Part shown: one piece after another, positions 1 to 9,290 of the stretch | How the letters are laid out: each line of letters begins with the position of its first letter | Position numbering within the stretch: the stretch's first letter is position 1 | Source: Hespellia stercorisuis DSM 15480 | GTDB lineage: Bacteria; Bacillota; Clostridia; Lachnospirales; Lachnospiraceae | Assembly: GCF_900142165.1 (NCBI RefSeq) | Contig: NZ_FQZY01000023.1 | Span: 1 to 62,764 of the forward strand | Length of the DNA stretch: 62,764 nt | Reading direction: 5' to 3' | Translations under genes and position numbers: made by a program | Notes under the pieces: generated by a model | Database searches by the model: none | Told to the model about the DNA's origin: nothing | The model's input: only the letters and a program-made list of their open reading frames with translations

Positions 1-1
1 A

Positions 2-322
2 CCAGAAGTCACAACCAAAAAGCGTGGTCGAAAGAAAAAGACCAAGGTACTAAATCTAATTGACAGACTTGTGAATTACAAGGCATCAGTCTGCTTATTT
101 ATAAAGAATCTCTGTGTTCCGTTTGATAATAACCTTGCGGAACGTGATTTGCGCATGATTAAGGTTAAAACCAAGGTCTCAGGATGTTTTCGCAGTGAGG
201 AAGGCGCACAGGAATATCTTACAATCATGAGCTATATTGGGACTGCTCATAAGCATGGAATAAATGCTTTTACAGCAATCAGAGAAGCCCTTTTAGGGAA
301 TTCCGATATCATCTTTAACTAA
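2..322 (+). CDS. IS66-family transposase, C-terminal fragment (cut by window edge)
   Basis: The reading frame is already open at the window edge and ends at TAA 320-322, leaving about 106 residues. It shows the IS66 TnpC carboxy end: a basic KKRGRKKK stretch, then VPFDNNLAERDLRMIK and SGCFRSEEGA, the region around the last catalytic acidic residue (E of NLAERD). In the family this protein moves an element with tnpA/tnpB/tnpC genes; only the end of tnpC is visible. Downstream, 323-474 carries no gene and should contain the right end of the element, but I could not fix the terminal inverted repeat. Family confidence is high; whether the whole element is intact is unknown. Confidence 0.9.
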   Translation, partial: PEVTTKKRGRKKKTKVLNLIDRLVNYKASVCLFIKNLCVPFDNNLAERDLRMIKVKTKVSGCFRSEEGAQEYLTIMSYIGTAHKHGINAFTAIREALLGNSDIIFN

Positions 323-474
323 TGGAGTTCTGAACAGTTACATTTATCCGATAAAAAACCTGCAGACAACAGGCAGTGTAAAGCGGACATTTTCATTATA
401 TCAAAAGAGACAATAAATGTATCATTACACATTTTATCGCCTCTTGATATTTACTGCTGATTTTACTCCTATTC

Positions 475-712
475 TTATATCCGACGGATACGCAGAATCC
501 GCTTTGCAGTTTCCCCGTCTCCCTCATAAGGCACACCCAGATACGCCATCACCGTCTGGACAATGTCTGCATAGGTACTGCGCACTCCCAGATCCACGTT
601 CTTTTTCAGATGCCCTCCATAACAGAGCACTGGAATGTACTCTCTGCTGTGATCCGTCCCTTTAAAACCCGGATTGCACCCGTGGTCTGCGGTGACGATC
701 AACATATCCACC
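475..712 (-). pseudogene. deoB: phosphopentomutase C-terminal remnant
   Basis: About 78 residues in frame up to the stop at 475 match the carboxy end of DeoB (ribose-1-P/ribose-5-P isomerisation, alkaline-phosphatase fold): [13 protein letters not shown], then [16 protein letters not shown] with the metal-ligand Asp/His pairs, then the STYADIVQT helix and end. A full DeoB is near 390 residues, so roughly 80 percent is missing. Upstream of about 712 the same frame runs into the dusB gene on the same strand and no longer resembles DeoB. The fragment has no plausible start of its own. I infer a deletion that joined the dusB end to the deoB tail; the nearby IS66 element may have helped. Confidence 0.8.
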
Positions 713-721
713 GGCACACTT

Positions 722-1699
722 CTACTCCCTGTGATCCAGCCCCTCCAGGCATTTCTCCAGTTCTTCATAGGACTCGACTTTATTGATTGCCTCGCGCAGT
801 CTCGTGGAACCGTGCATTCCCCTGGTATACCACGCCACATGCTTGCGCATCTCCCGAATGCCCAGGTAGTCGCCTTTGTACTGGATCTGAAGTCTGGCAT
901 GGCGCAGCATGGTCTCTTTGATCTGCACCACATCAGGTCTCGGCGGAATACTCCCGTCCCGCTCGTAGGCCAGCAGTTCGGAGAATATCCAGGGATTGCC
1001 CTGGGCTCCCCGGGCGATCATGATGCCATCGCACCCGGTCTGCTTCCGCATGGCGATGGCCTGCTCACCGCTTGTCACATCTCCGTTTCCGATGACCGGA
1101 ATCGATACGGCCTCTTTCACCTGACGGATGATATCCCAGTCCGCCCTCCCGGAATAATACTGCTCTCTCGTCCTTCCGTGCACAGCGACGGCAGCCCCGC
1201 CGGCCTCCTCGATGATCTTTGCGATCTCCACCGCATTGACATGATCGTCATCGAAGCCCTTGCGGATCTTCACTGTGACCGGCTTTTTGATTGCCTTCAC
1301 GGTCGCATGAACGATCTCGTACACCCGCTTCGGCTCCAGCATGAGCCCGGAGCCCTCGCCGTTTTTGACCACCTTCGGCACGGGACAGCCCATATTGATG
1401 TCCAGGAATGCAAACTCGCGGTCCTCGATTCGTTTTGCCATCTCGCTGATGATCTTCGGGTCCGACCCGAACAACTGCAGCGAGACCGGTTTTTCCTCCG
1501 GGTGAATGGCCAGAAGGCTCTCTGTATTCTTATTGTTGTAAAGGATCCCCTTGGCGCTCACCATCTCCATACACAGAAGCCCCGCTCCCTGCTCCCTGCA
1601 CAGCAAACGAAAAGGCAGGTCTGTCACTCCTGCCATGGGTCCCAGTATATAGGAATTGTCCAATTCCACATCGCCGATTGTAAGTTTCTGTATTCCCAT
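722..1699 (-). CDS. dusB: tRNA-dihydrouridine synthase
   Basis: FMN-dependent enzyme that reduces uridines in the tRNA D-loop. The 325-residue length is normal for the family. Seen: GPMAGVTD near residues 20-27 (FMN binding), INMGCPVPK with catalytic Cys105, VTVKIRKGF near 140, [11 protein letters not shown] near 175, IGNGDV near 205 and ARGAQGNPW near 230. It is the last intact gene of the birA-(small gene)-coaX-dusB minus-strand series, 40 bp after coaX. Its stop codon lies immediately before the deoB remnant. The ribosome site is weak (purine-rich GAGAGACGAG before the ATG). Confidence 0.95.
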   Translation of the reverse strand: MGIQKLTIGDVELDNSYILGPMAGVTDLPFRLLCREQGAGLLCMEMVSAKGILYNNKNTESLLAIHPEEKPVSLQLFGSDPKIISEMAKRIEDREFAFLDINMGCPVPKVVKNGEGSGLMLEPKRVYEIVHATVKAIKKPVTVKIRKGFDDDHVNAVEIAKIIEEAGGAAVAVHGRTREQYYSGRADWDIIRQVKEAVSIPVIGNGDVTSGEQAIAMRKQTGCDGIMIARGAQGNPWIFSELLAYERDGSIPPRPDVVQIKETMLRHARLQIQYKGDYLGIREMRKHVAWYTRGMHGSTRLREAINKVESYEELEKCLEGLDHRE

Positions 1700-1739
1700 C
1701 TCTCGTCTCTCTCTTATTCTTTATTTCATCACTTCTCAG

Positions 1740-2510
1740 TTATCTTTTATTCTTATAATAAATAATGCGCAGCCCCTCCAGCGTCAGCTTCGGGCTGTAG
1801 ATGTCGATTGCATCCGTCTCCTGGGCAATGATCCGCCCCAGACCTCCGGTCGCCACCACCTTCAGATTCTCGTATCCGCTCTCGCGCCGCATCTCTTTGA
1901 TAATGTACTCGGTCTGGCCGATCGCGCCGTACACCAATCCTGCCTGCATGCTGGAGATCGTCTCCCTGCCCAGGATCGATGCCGGCTTCTGAATCTCGAT
2001 TGCCGGGAGCATGGCCGCCTCATTCCAGAGTGATCTGGCCGAAGTTTCAAGACCCGGGGCGGTAACGCCCGCCTCGAAGGTTCCGTTTTCACCCACCAGA
2101 TCATATGTAGTCGCCGTCCCGAAATCTACCACAATAAGTGGTCCGCCGTACAGCTCATACGCCGCAACCGCATCCACGATACGGTCCGGTCCGATCTGCT
2201 TCGGATTCTCCGTTACGATCTTCAGCCCGGTCTTGATCCCGGAAGAGACCACGATCGGTTTGATGTTAAAATATTTGACAATGGCACTCCCCAGAGAGTG
2301 CATGATGTCCGGCACCACCGATGCAACGATCACCGCGTCAAAATCCGACGGCATAATCCCTCTGTGCTCCAGTATCCCGCAAAGTGTCAGACCGTATTCA
2401 TCCGATGTACGGATTCTTTTGCTGGTCATTCGGAATGTTCCTTTCAGTTCATCGCCATCAAATGCCCCCATTGTAACATTCGTGTTTCCCACATCCACTG
2501 CTAATAACAT
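1740..2510 (-). CDS. coaX: type III pantothenate kinase
   Basis: First step of coenzyme A synthesis, phosphorylation of pantothenate. The protein (256 residues) has the ASKHA phosphate-binding motifs of Coa[11 protein letters not shown] at 6-15, [11 protein letters not shown] at 107-117 and [11 protein letters not shown] at 127-137, plus GGLGRII near the end. Type III enzymes are not inhibited by CoA and need a monovalent cation. The ATG follows directly on the TAG of the upstream small gene, with GGGGAGG as ribosome site, so the two are translationally linked. Confidence 0.95.
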   Translation of the reverse strand: MLLAVDVGNTNVTMGAFDGDELKGTFRMTSKRIRTSDEYGLTLCGILEHRGIMPSDFDAVIVASVVPDIMHSLGSAIVKYFNIKPIVVSSGIKTGLKIVTENPKQIGPDRIVDAVAAYELYGGPLIVVDFGTATTYDLVGENGTFEAGVTAPGLETSARSLWNEAAMLPAIEIQKPASILGRETISSMQAGLVYGAIGQTEYIIKEMRRESGYENLKVVATGGLGRIIAQETDAIDIYSPKLTLEGLRIIYYKNKR

Positions 2511-2837
2511 CTACATTTCCTCCCCTAAAAATACAACTCTGTAATAAACCTGCAGCGCTTCAAACAATTCTGTCTTCTCCCTCTGCATCTCTTTGATCTT
2601 CAGCGCACTCCCAATCTCGTCAAAGTTCAGATCTCCGTCTTGCTGGCTCACTTCCAGCTTCAACTCCCCGTTTTCGTCGAAGACTACCATCAGAATACCG
2701 CCCACATCCTCCGTGTAGAGCACGCACATAATCTGCAGCTCCTGCCGGACAGTCTCCGGGAGCGCATTAAATTCAGGGTTCAGATAATATTTTTTTTCAT
2801 ATGCGCTCGACGCACATAGTATGGTCTTTTCTTCCAT
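2511..2837 (-). CDS. conserved small protein of unknown function (DUF6145-like)
   Basis: Acidic cytoplasmic protein of about 108 residues with no signal or membrane segment. I recall a Lachnospiraceae family of this kind (DUF6145) placed next to birA/coaX, but the name is from memory. Features seen: CASSAYEKKYYLNPEF at the start, a central CVLYTEDVGGILMVVFDENGELKL beta-rich part (read here as two shorter motifs, VLYTEDVGG and VVFDENGEL) and a C-terminal helix. The ATG at 2837 is preferred over one at 2858 because AGGAG lies 12 bases ahead of it. It sits tightly between birA and coaX, so co-expression with cofactor genes is likely. Confidence 0.75.
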   Translation of the reverse strand: MEEKTILCASSAYEKKYYLNPEFNALPETVRQELQIMCVLYTEDVGGILMVVFDENGELKLEVSQQDGDLNFDEIGSALKIKEMQREKTELFEALQVYYRVVFLGEEM

Positions 2838-2858
2838 GATTCTTCCAGTCTCCTTCAT

Positions 2859-3839
2859 CTATACATATCCGTAAATGCCGCGCACCGATACCTCCCCGGA
2901 ATAGACGGCCTCTGTCCGTCCATCTCCTCTCCGCACCAGCAGCTCGCCCTGCTCATTGATCCCGATTGCATGGGCATTGTACTCATTGCCCGGGGCAAGG
3001 ATCCGGACGTCCCGGTCGCGGTTTACCAGCATCCTATTGTAAGTTTCCTGAAGAAAGCTCAGATTGCCCACCTTCTGAAACTGCTCATAATTCACTTCAA
3101 AGAAATGCATCACACTCGCAATCAGCGGACTGCGTTTTACCGGATGTCCCATCTCCAGCCTGAGTGAGGTTGCCTTCTGCGCGATTTCCTCCGGGAATGC
3201 CCCGGTGTTCACATTGATTCCCACACCGATCACCACGTGATTGATAAAGTCAACCTCCGTGCTCATCTCCGTCAGGATTCCGCACACCTTTTTGCCGTTC
3301 ACGACAATATCGTTTGGCCACTTGATCAGCGTGTCCACCCCCTCCGTCTCACAGACTGCCTGGGCGACGCTGACCGCCATCACCAGAGTCAGCATGGGAG
3401 CCTTGGATGGTTCCATATCCGGGCGCAGCAGGATAGACATGAAGATGCCGCTGCCGGACGGAGAGTCCCATCCACGCCCGCGCCGCCCCTTGCCCGCGCA
3501 CTGCTTGTCTGCCACAGCGAGCGTCCCGTGGGGCGCCCCCGCATCTCCCAGTTTTTTTGCCTGGGTGTTGGTCGAATCCGTCTCTTCAAAATAAGCGATC
3601 TCTCGGCCGGCCCACACGGTGTTCATCTGGCTCTGCAGCTCTTCCCGCGACATAATATCGGAACAGTCCACAATATGATACCCCTTATTGCGGACTGCCT
3701 CGATTTGATACCCTTCTTCTTTTAACTGATTGATTACCTTCCAGACCGCAGTCCGCGACACCCCGAAGTGCTCGCATAACTGCTGCCCGGACACGTAACC
3801 CTCACTCTCCCTGAGGAGTTTTAATATCTCTGATTTCAC
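2859..3839 (-). CDS. birA: bifunctional biotin ligase / biotin operon repressor
   Basis: Attaches biotin to carboxylase carrier domains through biotinyl-AMP; the form with a DNA-binding head also represses biotin genes. Residues 1-60 form a winged helix (SGQQLCEHFGVSRTAVWK). The ligase part shows TDSTNTQAKKL near 88, AGKGRRGRGW at 115-124 (the biotinyl-AMP loop), SILLRP, and KWPNDIVVNGKKVCGIL near 180. A small SH3-like C-terminal domain follows. The 326 residues equal the usual BirA length. The start is GTG with AAGGACAGG ahead. No biotin synthesis genes lie near it, so its targets are elsewhere. Confidence 0.95.
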   Translation of the reverse strand: MKSEILKLLRESEGYVSGQQLCEHFGVSRTAVWKVINQLKEEGYQIEAVRNKGYHIVDCSDIMSREELQSQMNTVWAGREIAYFEETDSTNTQAKKLGDAGAPHGTLAVADKQCAGKGRRGRGWDSPSGSGIFMSILLRPDMEPSKAPMLTLVMAVSVAQAVCETEGVDTLIKWPNDIVVNGKKVCGILTEMSTEVDFINHVVIGVGINVNTGAFPEEIAQKATSLRLEMGHPVKRSPLIASVMHFFEVNYEQFQKVGNLSFLQETYNRMLVNRDRDVRILAPGNEYNAHAIGINEQGELLVRRGDGRTEAVYSGEVSVRGIYGYV

Positions 3840-3893
3840 ATTCCTGTCCTTCTATACTAATTAATTTTGCAGCACAGATACCCTCGATCCACC

Positions 3894-4877
3894 CTACAGC
3901 GTAGCCACCATAACCGCCTTGATGGTATGCATGCGATTCTCAGCCTCATCAAACACTTTGGACTGTGCGGATTCAAACACTTCCTCCGTCACTTCCATCT
4001 CTGTGATCTGGAAACGTTCTCCCATTTCTTTTCCGATTTTCGTCTTCAGATCGTGGAACGCCGGCAGACAGTGTAAGAAGATTGCGCTGTCCTTCGCGTT
4101 GGCCATCACTTCTTTTGTTACTTTATAAGGGGTCAGTTCTTTGATCCGCTCTTCCCAGACCTCATCCGGCTCACCCATAGATACCCATACATCCGTGTAG
4201 ATGACATCTGCATCCTTCGTTCCCGCTTCCACATCTTCCGTCAGTGTAATGGTTGCTCCGGTCTCTTTTGCATAACCTCTGCATGTCTCCACCAGTTCTT
4301 CGTTCGGGAAATATTTTTTCGTCGTGCAGGCAACAAAGTGCATTCCCAGCTTCGCGCATGCGATCATCAGGGAATTGCCCATGTTGTAGCGGGCATCGCC
4401 CATATATACCAGCTTCACACCTTCCAGATGTCCGAGCTGCTCACGAATTGTCAGCATATCAGCCAGCATCTGCGTCGGATGGTACTCATTCGTCAGACCG
4501 TTCCAAACCGGAACACCTGCATGCTTTGCAAGCTCTTCCACGATCTCCTGTCCGAAGCCGCGGTACTCGATTCCGTCATACATTCTGCCCAATACTCTGG
4601 CAGTGTCTGCAATACTTTCTTTCTTCCCAATCTGCGAACCTGTCGGATCCAGATAGGTGCTACCCATTCCCATGTCGTGGGCAGCCACCTCGAACGCGCA
4701 GCGAGTTCTTGTACTGGTCTTCTCGAAAATGAGTGCGATATTTTTATCTCTGTAGTTATCCACCGGCACACCATTTTTCTTCTTTTCCTTCAGCTCTGCT
4801 GCCAGGTCGATCAGATACAAAATCTCCTCCGTTGTGTAATCCTTCAGTGTCAAAAAACTTCTTCCCTTTAAGTTCAT
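3894..4877 (-). CDS. argF: ornithine carbamoyltransferase
   Basis: Makes citrulline from ornithine and carbamoyl phosphate, or runs in reverse in the arginine deiminase route. The 327 residues carry STRTR at 55-59 (carbamoyl phosphate), [11 protein letters not shown] near 130, [10 protein letters not shown] near 230 and the HCLPAFHD ornithine motif near 270. It stands alone on the minus strand with about 55 bp on each side; no other arginine genes are adjacent. A carbamate-kinase-like gene is in this window but 57 kb away and is itself atypical, so a catabolic role cannot be assumed. Confidence 0.95.
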   Translation of the reverse strand: MNLKGRSFLTLKDYTTEEILYLIDLAAELKEKKKNGVPVDNYRDKNIALIFEKTSTRTRCAFEVAAHDMGMGSTYLDPTGSQIGKKESIADTARVLGRMYDGIEYRGFGQEIVEELAKHAGVPVWNGLTNEYHPTQMLADMLTIREQLGHLEGVKLVYMGDARYNMGNSLMIACAKLGMHFVACTTKKYFPNEELVETCRGYAKETGATITLTEDVEAGTKDADVIYTDVWVSMGEPDEVWEERIKELTPYKVTKEVMANAKDSAIFLHCLPAFHDLKTKIGKEMGERFQITEMEVTEEVFESAQSKVFDEAENRMHTIKAVMVATL

Positions 4878-4933
4878 GATTTTTAATTCCCTTCTGTAAC
4901 CCTTGTAATTTTTTCTGCTGTTCTTTTCCTTCT

Positions 4934-5863
4934 TTATTTTGCCTCATCCCTGCTTGCGATCTCCGTCACAGACTTCACAAGTCCTGCAATTCCCTGGATA
5001 TCCGACGGAATGATGATCTTCGTCGCCTGTCCGTTGGCTGCCTTCTCGAACGCCTCCAGACTCTTGATTGTGAGCACGGCCTCGTCTGCGCCTGCCTCTT
5101 TCAGGAACTTAATTCCCTGGGCATTTGCCTCCTGAATCTTCAGGATTGCCTCCGCCTGGCCTTCCGACTCACGGATCTTCTTTTCCTTCTCTGCCTCTGC
5201 GCGGAGCACGATGGACTGTTTTTCAGCCTCTGCATCCAGGATCAGAGATTCCTTGTGACCTTCTGCCACGAGGACTGTGGAGCGCTTCTCACCCTCTGCA
5301 CGGAGAATGGCCTCTCTTCGCTCACGCTCTGCCTTCATCTGCTTCTCCATGGCATCCTGAATCGCTTCCGGAGGAATGATATTCTTTAATTCTACGCGGT
5401 TAACCTTGATTCCCCACGGATCCGTCGCGACGTCAAGCGATGCTCTCATCTTCGTGTTGATCGTCTCTCTGGAGGTCAGTGTCTGATCCAGCTCCAGGTC
5501 TCCGATGATATTACGGAGCGTGGTCGCCGTCAGATTCTCGATTGCCATAATCGGATTGGCAACACCGTACGCAAACAGCTTCGGATCTGTAATCTGGTAA
5601 AATACAACGGTGTCGATTCTCATCGTAACATTATCCTTTGTGATTACAGGCTGCGGTGCAAAATCTACCACCTGTTCTTTCAAATCAACTCTTCTCGCCA
5701 CACGATCAATGATCGGCAGCTTAAAATGAAGACCAACCCCCCAGGTTCCCTGGTATGCACCAAGTCTCTCCACAACAACTGCCCTCGCCTGCGGCACGAT
5801 CTTCACACAGCTTACCGCCACCACAATTAAAATCACCAGTAAAATCAATAATAAAATTCCCAT
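4934..5863 (-). CDS. SPFH/band-7 membrane protein (paraslipin, QmcA-like)
   Basis: An N-terminal membrane helix (residues 2-20, rich in I/L/V) is followed by the SPFH domain ([15 protein letters not shown] onward), then a long Ala/Glu/Lys coiled coil near 175-260, ending in a paraslipin tail with GLVKSVTEI. Such proteins form ring-like oligomers at membrane microdomains and are linked to membrane-protein quality control. The gene follows an NfeD gene, the usual partner of stomatin-like proteins, 82 bp apart. The ribosome site AAAGGAGG is strong. Function beyond family level is inferred. Confidence 0.9.
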   Translation of the reverse strand: MGILLLILLVILIVVAVSCVKIVPQARAVVVERLGAYQGTWGVGLHFKLPIIDRVARRVDLKEQVVDFAPQPVITKDNVTMRIDTVVFYQITDPKLFAYGVANPIMAIENLTATTLRNIIGDLELDQTLTSRETINTKMRASLDVATDPWGIKVNRVELKNIIPPEAIQDAMEKQMKAERERREAILRAEGEKRSTVLVAEGHKESLILDAEAEKQSIVLRAEAEKEKKIRESEGQAEAILKIQEANAQGIKFLKEAGADEAVLTIKSLEAFEKAANGQATKIIIPSDIQGIAGLVKSVTEIASRDEAK

Positions 5864-5945
5864 TTACACATCCTCCTTTTTTCCCTGTCTGCATGGTTTC
5901 CTATCTGCTTCTCCCGCTTTGCCCTGCGCACGCTTTCCTTAAACT

Positions 5946-6419
5946 CTAGTCTATTGCAGGCTCCGCTTCTCTCATCTCTGCCTCTTTTGCTTCGGTTTCC
6001 CGCACAATCAGCTTCACGCCTTCAATACCGAGAATCATCACGACAGCATCTTTTGGAATAACCGCGGACTCTTCTGCGGAGCGTGCAGTCCACTCCATAC
6101 CGTTCACCTCAACCTTGCCCGCCGCACGGAGATTGTCAATCTGCTCCAGCACAATCGCCGATTTTCCAACCAGACTCTCCGCATTCGTTTTTTCTCTGTC
6201 TTTATTAAAATACTTCATCGCCAGAGGTCTCGTCAATATAAATAATGCGACCGACACAATGATAAACGCAATTACCTGAACCGGCAGCCCGAAATTGAGC
6301 ATCGCCAGCCCCCACGCCACCAGACATCCGGCAGCAAACCAGATGGTGGTAAGTCCCATGGTAAATATCTCGATAACGAGCAGAACGATAAACAGCCCAA
6401 GCCATGTAATTCCATTCAT
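5946..6419 (-). CDS. NfeD-family membrane protein
   Basis: 157 residues: two or three membrane helices in residues 1-75 and a C-terminal soluble OB-fold (LVGKSAIVLEQIDNLRAAGKV, GMEWTARSAEE read as separate motifs, then VVMILGIEGVKLIV). This is the short NfeD form lacking the ClpP-like protease domain. NfeD proteins work with SPFH proteins, and the SPFH gene follows directly on the same strand. The gene starts 5 bp after the TrmH-family gene ends, so the three are likely one transcript. Confidence 0.9.
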   Translation of the reverse strand: MNGITWLGLFIVLLVIEIFTMGLTTIWFAAGCLVAWGLAMLNFGLPVQVIAFIIVSVALFILTRPLAMKYFNKDREKTNAESLVGKSAIVLEQIDNLRAAGKVEVNGMEWTARSAEESAVIPKDAVVMILGIEGVKLIVRETEAKEAEMREAEPAID

Positions 6420-6424
6420 ATCTC

Positions 6425-7216
6425 CTACCTCTCTTTCCCGTTCCGGCGTCTCTGCCGGCTGACCTCAAACATCAGCACGGAAGCCGCCACAGCTGCGTTC
6501 AGGGATTCCACCTTCCCACACATAGGAATACGCACCCGGATATCCGCAGTATCTGCCACTTCCTCGCTGAGTCCGTTTCCCTCGTTGCCGATCAAAAACG
6601 CACTCCCTCCGGAATAGTTCTCTTCATCATATGCATTTTTTCCCTGTAAATGCGCCGCAAACACAGATATGTTGTATTTCTTTAACTCAGCGACCGCCTC
6701 CGGAAGGTCCTCCACGTATACAAACGGAACACGAAACAAAGATCCCATCGTAGAGCGCGTCACTTTCGGATTGTAGACATCCACACAGTCCCGGCTCATG
6801 ATAATGGCCGTCACGCCAGCACCTTCCGCCGTTCTGATGATCGTTCCGAGATTGCCCGGATCCTGCAGATTGTCAAGCACCAGAATATGTGGTGCCTCCC
6901 CCGCGATCAGATCCTCAAGACAGTACTTCAGCTGCCGCACCACGCAGAGGATTCCCTGCGGGGTTCTTGTGTCCGCAGCATAATCAAACACCGTGTCGGA
7001 CAGCACCTCCACCGGATACGCTCCCTGTGCAAGCATCTCCCGATTCTTTTCATAAAAGGATTCCGACACATATACCTGCACCAGCAGTTCCTTCGGGATC
7101 TCGGTAAATATCCTGCCGCCCTCCACAATGAAGACGCCCTCTTTGTTCCGGTTCTTTGCCTTCTTCTGTAACTGCACCAATTCTTTTACTTTTGCATTAC
7201 CTGTACTGGTAATCAT
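6425..7216 (-). CDS. TrmH/SpoU-family RNA 2'-O-methyltransferase
   Basis: SAM-dependent ribose methylation of rRNA or tRNA. The 263-residue protein has an N-terminal substrate-binding domain (L30e-like, starting TSTGNAKVKELVQLQKK) and a SPOUT domain with motif 1 NLQDPGNLGTIIRTAEGAG, motif 2 LIGNEGNGLSEEV and motif 3 IPMCGKVESLNAAVAAS, which together form the trefoil-knot SAM site. The N-terminal domain points to the RlmB/TsnR-like group acting on 23S rRNA, but the exact nucleotide cannot be told from sequence. Confidence 0.92.
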   Translation of the reverse strand: MITSTGNAKVKELVQLQKKAKNRNKEGVFIVEGGRIFTEIPKELLVQVYVSESFYEKNREMLAQGAYPVEVLSDTVFDYAADTRTPQGILCVVRQLKYCLEDLIAGEAPHILVLDNLQDPGNLGTIIRTAEGAGVTAIIMSRDCVDVYNPKVTRSTMGSLFRVPFVYVEDLPEAVAELKKYNISVFAAHLQGKNAYDEENYSGGSAFLIGNEGNGLSEEVADTADIRVRIPMCGKVESLNAAVAASVLMFEVSRQRRRNGKER

Positions 7217-7236
7217 AATTTTTGTTCTCCCGGTTA

Positions 7237-7881
7237 TTATCTGAATTTTTCCAGTTGTTTATTCGCACCGACCAGAGCGACGACCATTTTTTCTGACAGT
7301 GGCATCCGCGGATCAAAATCCACATCCATCTCACCGTTCTCCAAAAGTCCCACCACATTTACATGATATCTCTCACGGATTTTCAAATCGACAATGCTCT
7401 TTCCTACCCAGCTCTCCGGAATCTGTTTCTCCATGAGGCTGTAGTCGGTAGACAGCTCGATCCAGTCCGTAAATGCGGAGGACATCAGGTTCTTCGCCAC
7501 CCGCGCTCCCATGTCCCGCTCCGGGTAAACCACGATGTCCGCCCCCACCTTTGTGAGGACTGTCTCGTGCAGCTCATTCTTTGCCTTCGCCAGAATATAA
7601 GGAATCCCCATCTCCTTTGACACGATGGTCGCCATGATACTTGCCTCCAGATTGTCGGAGAGTGCCACGACCGCCCCATCCAGATTTCTCGTCCCCAGCA
7701 TTTTCAGTGAGTCCGGGTCCGACACGTCCGCCCGTATGGCGTAGGATACTAAATCCGCAATCTCCTGCACTTTTTCCAGCGAGCTGTCCACTGCCACCAC
7801 ATCACAGCCAAGCTGCTCCAATGTAAGAGCCACACTGCGACCAAAGTTTCCCAGACCAAATACTACATATTGTTTCTTCAT
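7237..7881 (-). CDS. ktrA: potassium uptake regulatory subunit (RCK/TrkA-type)
   Basis: Peripheral gating subunit of a Ktr/Trk potassium channel. The RCK_N Rossmann domain shows the nucleotide motif FGLGNFGRSVA at residues 8-18 with acidic D32 region (VVAVDSS), and a TrkA_C domain follows near 140-214. The 214-residue single-RCK form is typical for KtrA rather than the doubled TrkA. It starts 10 bp after the channel gene on the same strand. Binding of ATP/ADP or c-di-AMP is known for the family and not shown here. Confidence 0.92.
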   Translation of the reverse strand: MKKQYVVFGLGNFGRSVALTLEQLGCDVVAVDSSLEKVQEIADLVSYAIRADVSDPDSLKMLGTRNLDGAVVALSDNLEASIMATIVSKEMGIPYILAKAKNELHETVLTKVGADIVVYPERDMGARVAKNLMSSAFTDWIELSTDYSLMEKQIPESWVGKSIVDLKIRERYHVNVVGLLENGEMDVDFDPRMPLSEKMVVALVGANKQLEKFR

Positions 7882-7890
7882 GATATTCTC

Positions 7891-9273
7891 CTATCCCACC
7901 ATAATTCTTTTTTCCGGTAAATCTCTCAACGCTTTCTCCGAGCTGCCTTTTCCGCCAAATACAAGAGCCATGGTAATCGGCCCGATACGTCCAATGTACA
8001 TCATGATCATCAGAATGACATGACTTGCATCGCACAGCTGCGGCGTCAGGTCAGCAGTCAGTCCCACCGTGGCCATCGCAGAGGTTGCCTCATATAAAAT
8101 CCGCAGGAAGTCCTCCTTCGGTTCCAATATCGTGATGGCTACCACTCCTGCCATCAGTGTGATAAATGTAATTAAAACAATTGCAGTTCCAGTTCTCACG
8201 ACATCTCTTGCGATCTTTCTTCCAAAGCATTCTGTATGATTTGAGCCGCGAATGACACTGAGACTCAAAATCAGAAGCAGTGCGACCGTTGTTGTCTTCA
8301 CACCGCCTGCCGTTCCTCCCGGAGATCCTCCGATGAACATCAGTATACAGCCCACAAGCTTTGATCCCGAAGTCAGGCCATCCTGTGAGATCGTTGCGAA
8401 CCCGGCTGTTCTTGTGGTGACTGACTGAAAGAAGCTGGCCATAATCTTATTGCCCCAGCTCATGCCCTGCATGGTCTCCGGGTTGTTGTGCTCCAGCCCG
8501 AGAAAGCATGCTGCTCCGATCAGAATCAGAGTTGCCGTCATAACCAGCACAACCTTTGACTGCAGCTGCAGCCTTGTAAACATTCTTCTGAGTGGCTGAT
8601 GTTCCGAGATTACCCTGCGGATATTTGCTCCCACATCGTACCACACCACGAATCCGAGACCGCCGAATACGATCAGTCCCATGATTGCAATATTGATCGG
8701 GACAGAATTTTGATAGTGTATCATACTGTCCGTCCCAAGAATATCAATTCCCGCGTTACAGAATGCGGAGATCGAATGGAATACAGAGTACCATATCCCC
8801 CTGACCCATCCGAAATCCGGAACAAATTCCAGCGCAAAAAGTACTCCGCCGATAAACTCCATAACCAAAGTACCTTTTATGATCCGGAGAATAAATTTTA
8901 CCATACCGGACAGATTTTCCATGCTGTACGCTTGCTGGATGATTGCTCTCTCTCTTATTGTGATCCTCTTTTTGAGAAGCACGAAGAAAGCGATCGTGCA
9001 GGCGATAACTCCTACGCCGCCAATCTGAATCAGAATCAACAGGATCACCTTCCCCAGCAGCGTGAACTGCGTCGCCGGCGTGATTGTCACCAGACCAGTC
9101 ACGCACACCGCGGTCACCGATGTAAACATGGCATCGATAAACCGGATCGGCTGTTCGTTACACCACGGCAGCCACAGGAGTATTCCCCCCAGAAAAATCA
9201 CCCCAAAGAAGCCGAGCGCAATCAGCTGCATCGTATTCAATCTAATTTTTCTCTTTTTATCCTTCACGTCCAT
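7891..9273 (-). CDS. ktrB: potassium channel/transport subunit (TrkH/KtrB family)
   Basis: Integral membrane protein of 460 residues with four repeated M1-P-M2 units. The selectivity-filter-like loops are visible: TAVCVTGLVT, SAFCNAGIDI, TRTAGFATI and SAMATVGLT, with the family glycine in each. The intramembrane loop GGSPGGTAGGVKTTT is also seen. Together with KtrA downstream it should form a potassium uptake system. A two-component pair lies directly upstream in the same direction (18 bp to the response regulator), which suggests shared expression or control by potassium or osmotic state. Confidence 0.93.
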   Translation of the reverse strand: MDVKDKKRKIRLNTMQLIALGFFGVIFLGGILLWLPWCNEQPIRFIDAMFTSVTAVCVTGLVTITPATQFTLLGKVILLILIQIGGVGVIACTIAFFVLLKKRITIRERAIIQQAYSMENLSGMVKFILRIIKGTLVMEFIGGVLFALEFVPDFGWVRGIWYSVFHSISAFCNAGIDILGTDSMIHYQNSVPINIAIMGLIVFGGLGFVVWYDVGANIRRVISEHQPLRRMFTRLQLQSKVVLVMTATLILIGAACFLGLEHNNPETMQGMSWGNKIMASFFQSVTTRTAGFATISQDGLTSGSKLVGCILMFIGGSPGGTAGGVKTTTVALLLILSLSVIRGSNHTECFGRKIARDVVRTGTAIVLITFITLMAGVVAITILEPKEDFLRILYEATSAMATVGLTADLTPQLCDASHVILMIMMYIGRIGPITMALVFGGKGSSEKALRDLPEKRIMVG

Positions 9274-9290
9274 TCCCCCCTGGTGTCCAC

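Noticed and set aside
326-341. CTGAACAGTTACA shared between the IS66 end and 61031-61046 as a functional repeat
   Set aside because: The shared stretch is only about 13 bp and without other common context; too weak to call.
674-1765. Long plus-strand open frame of 363 codons across dusB
   Set aside because: It is antisense to dusB, which has all family motifs; the plus-strand product has no recognisable motif and no ribosome site.
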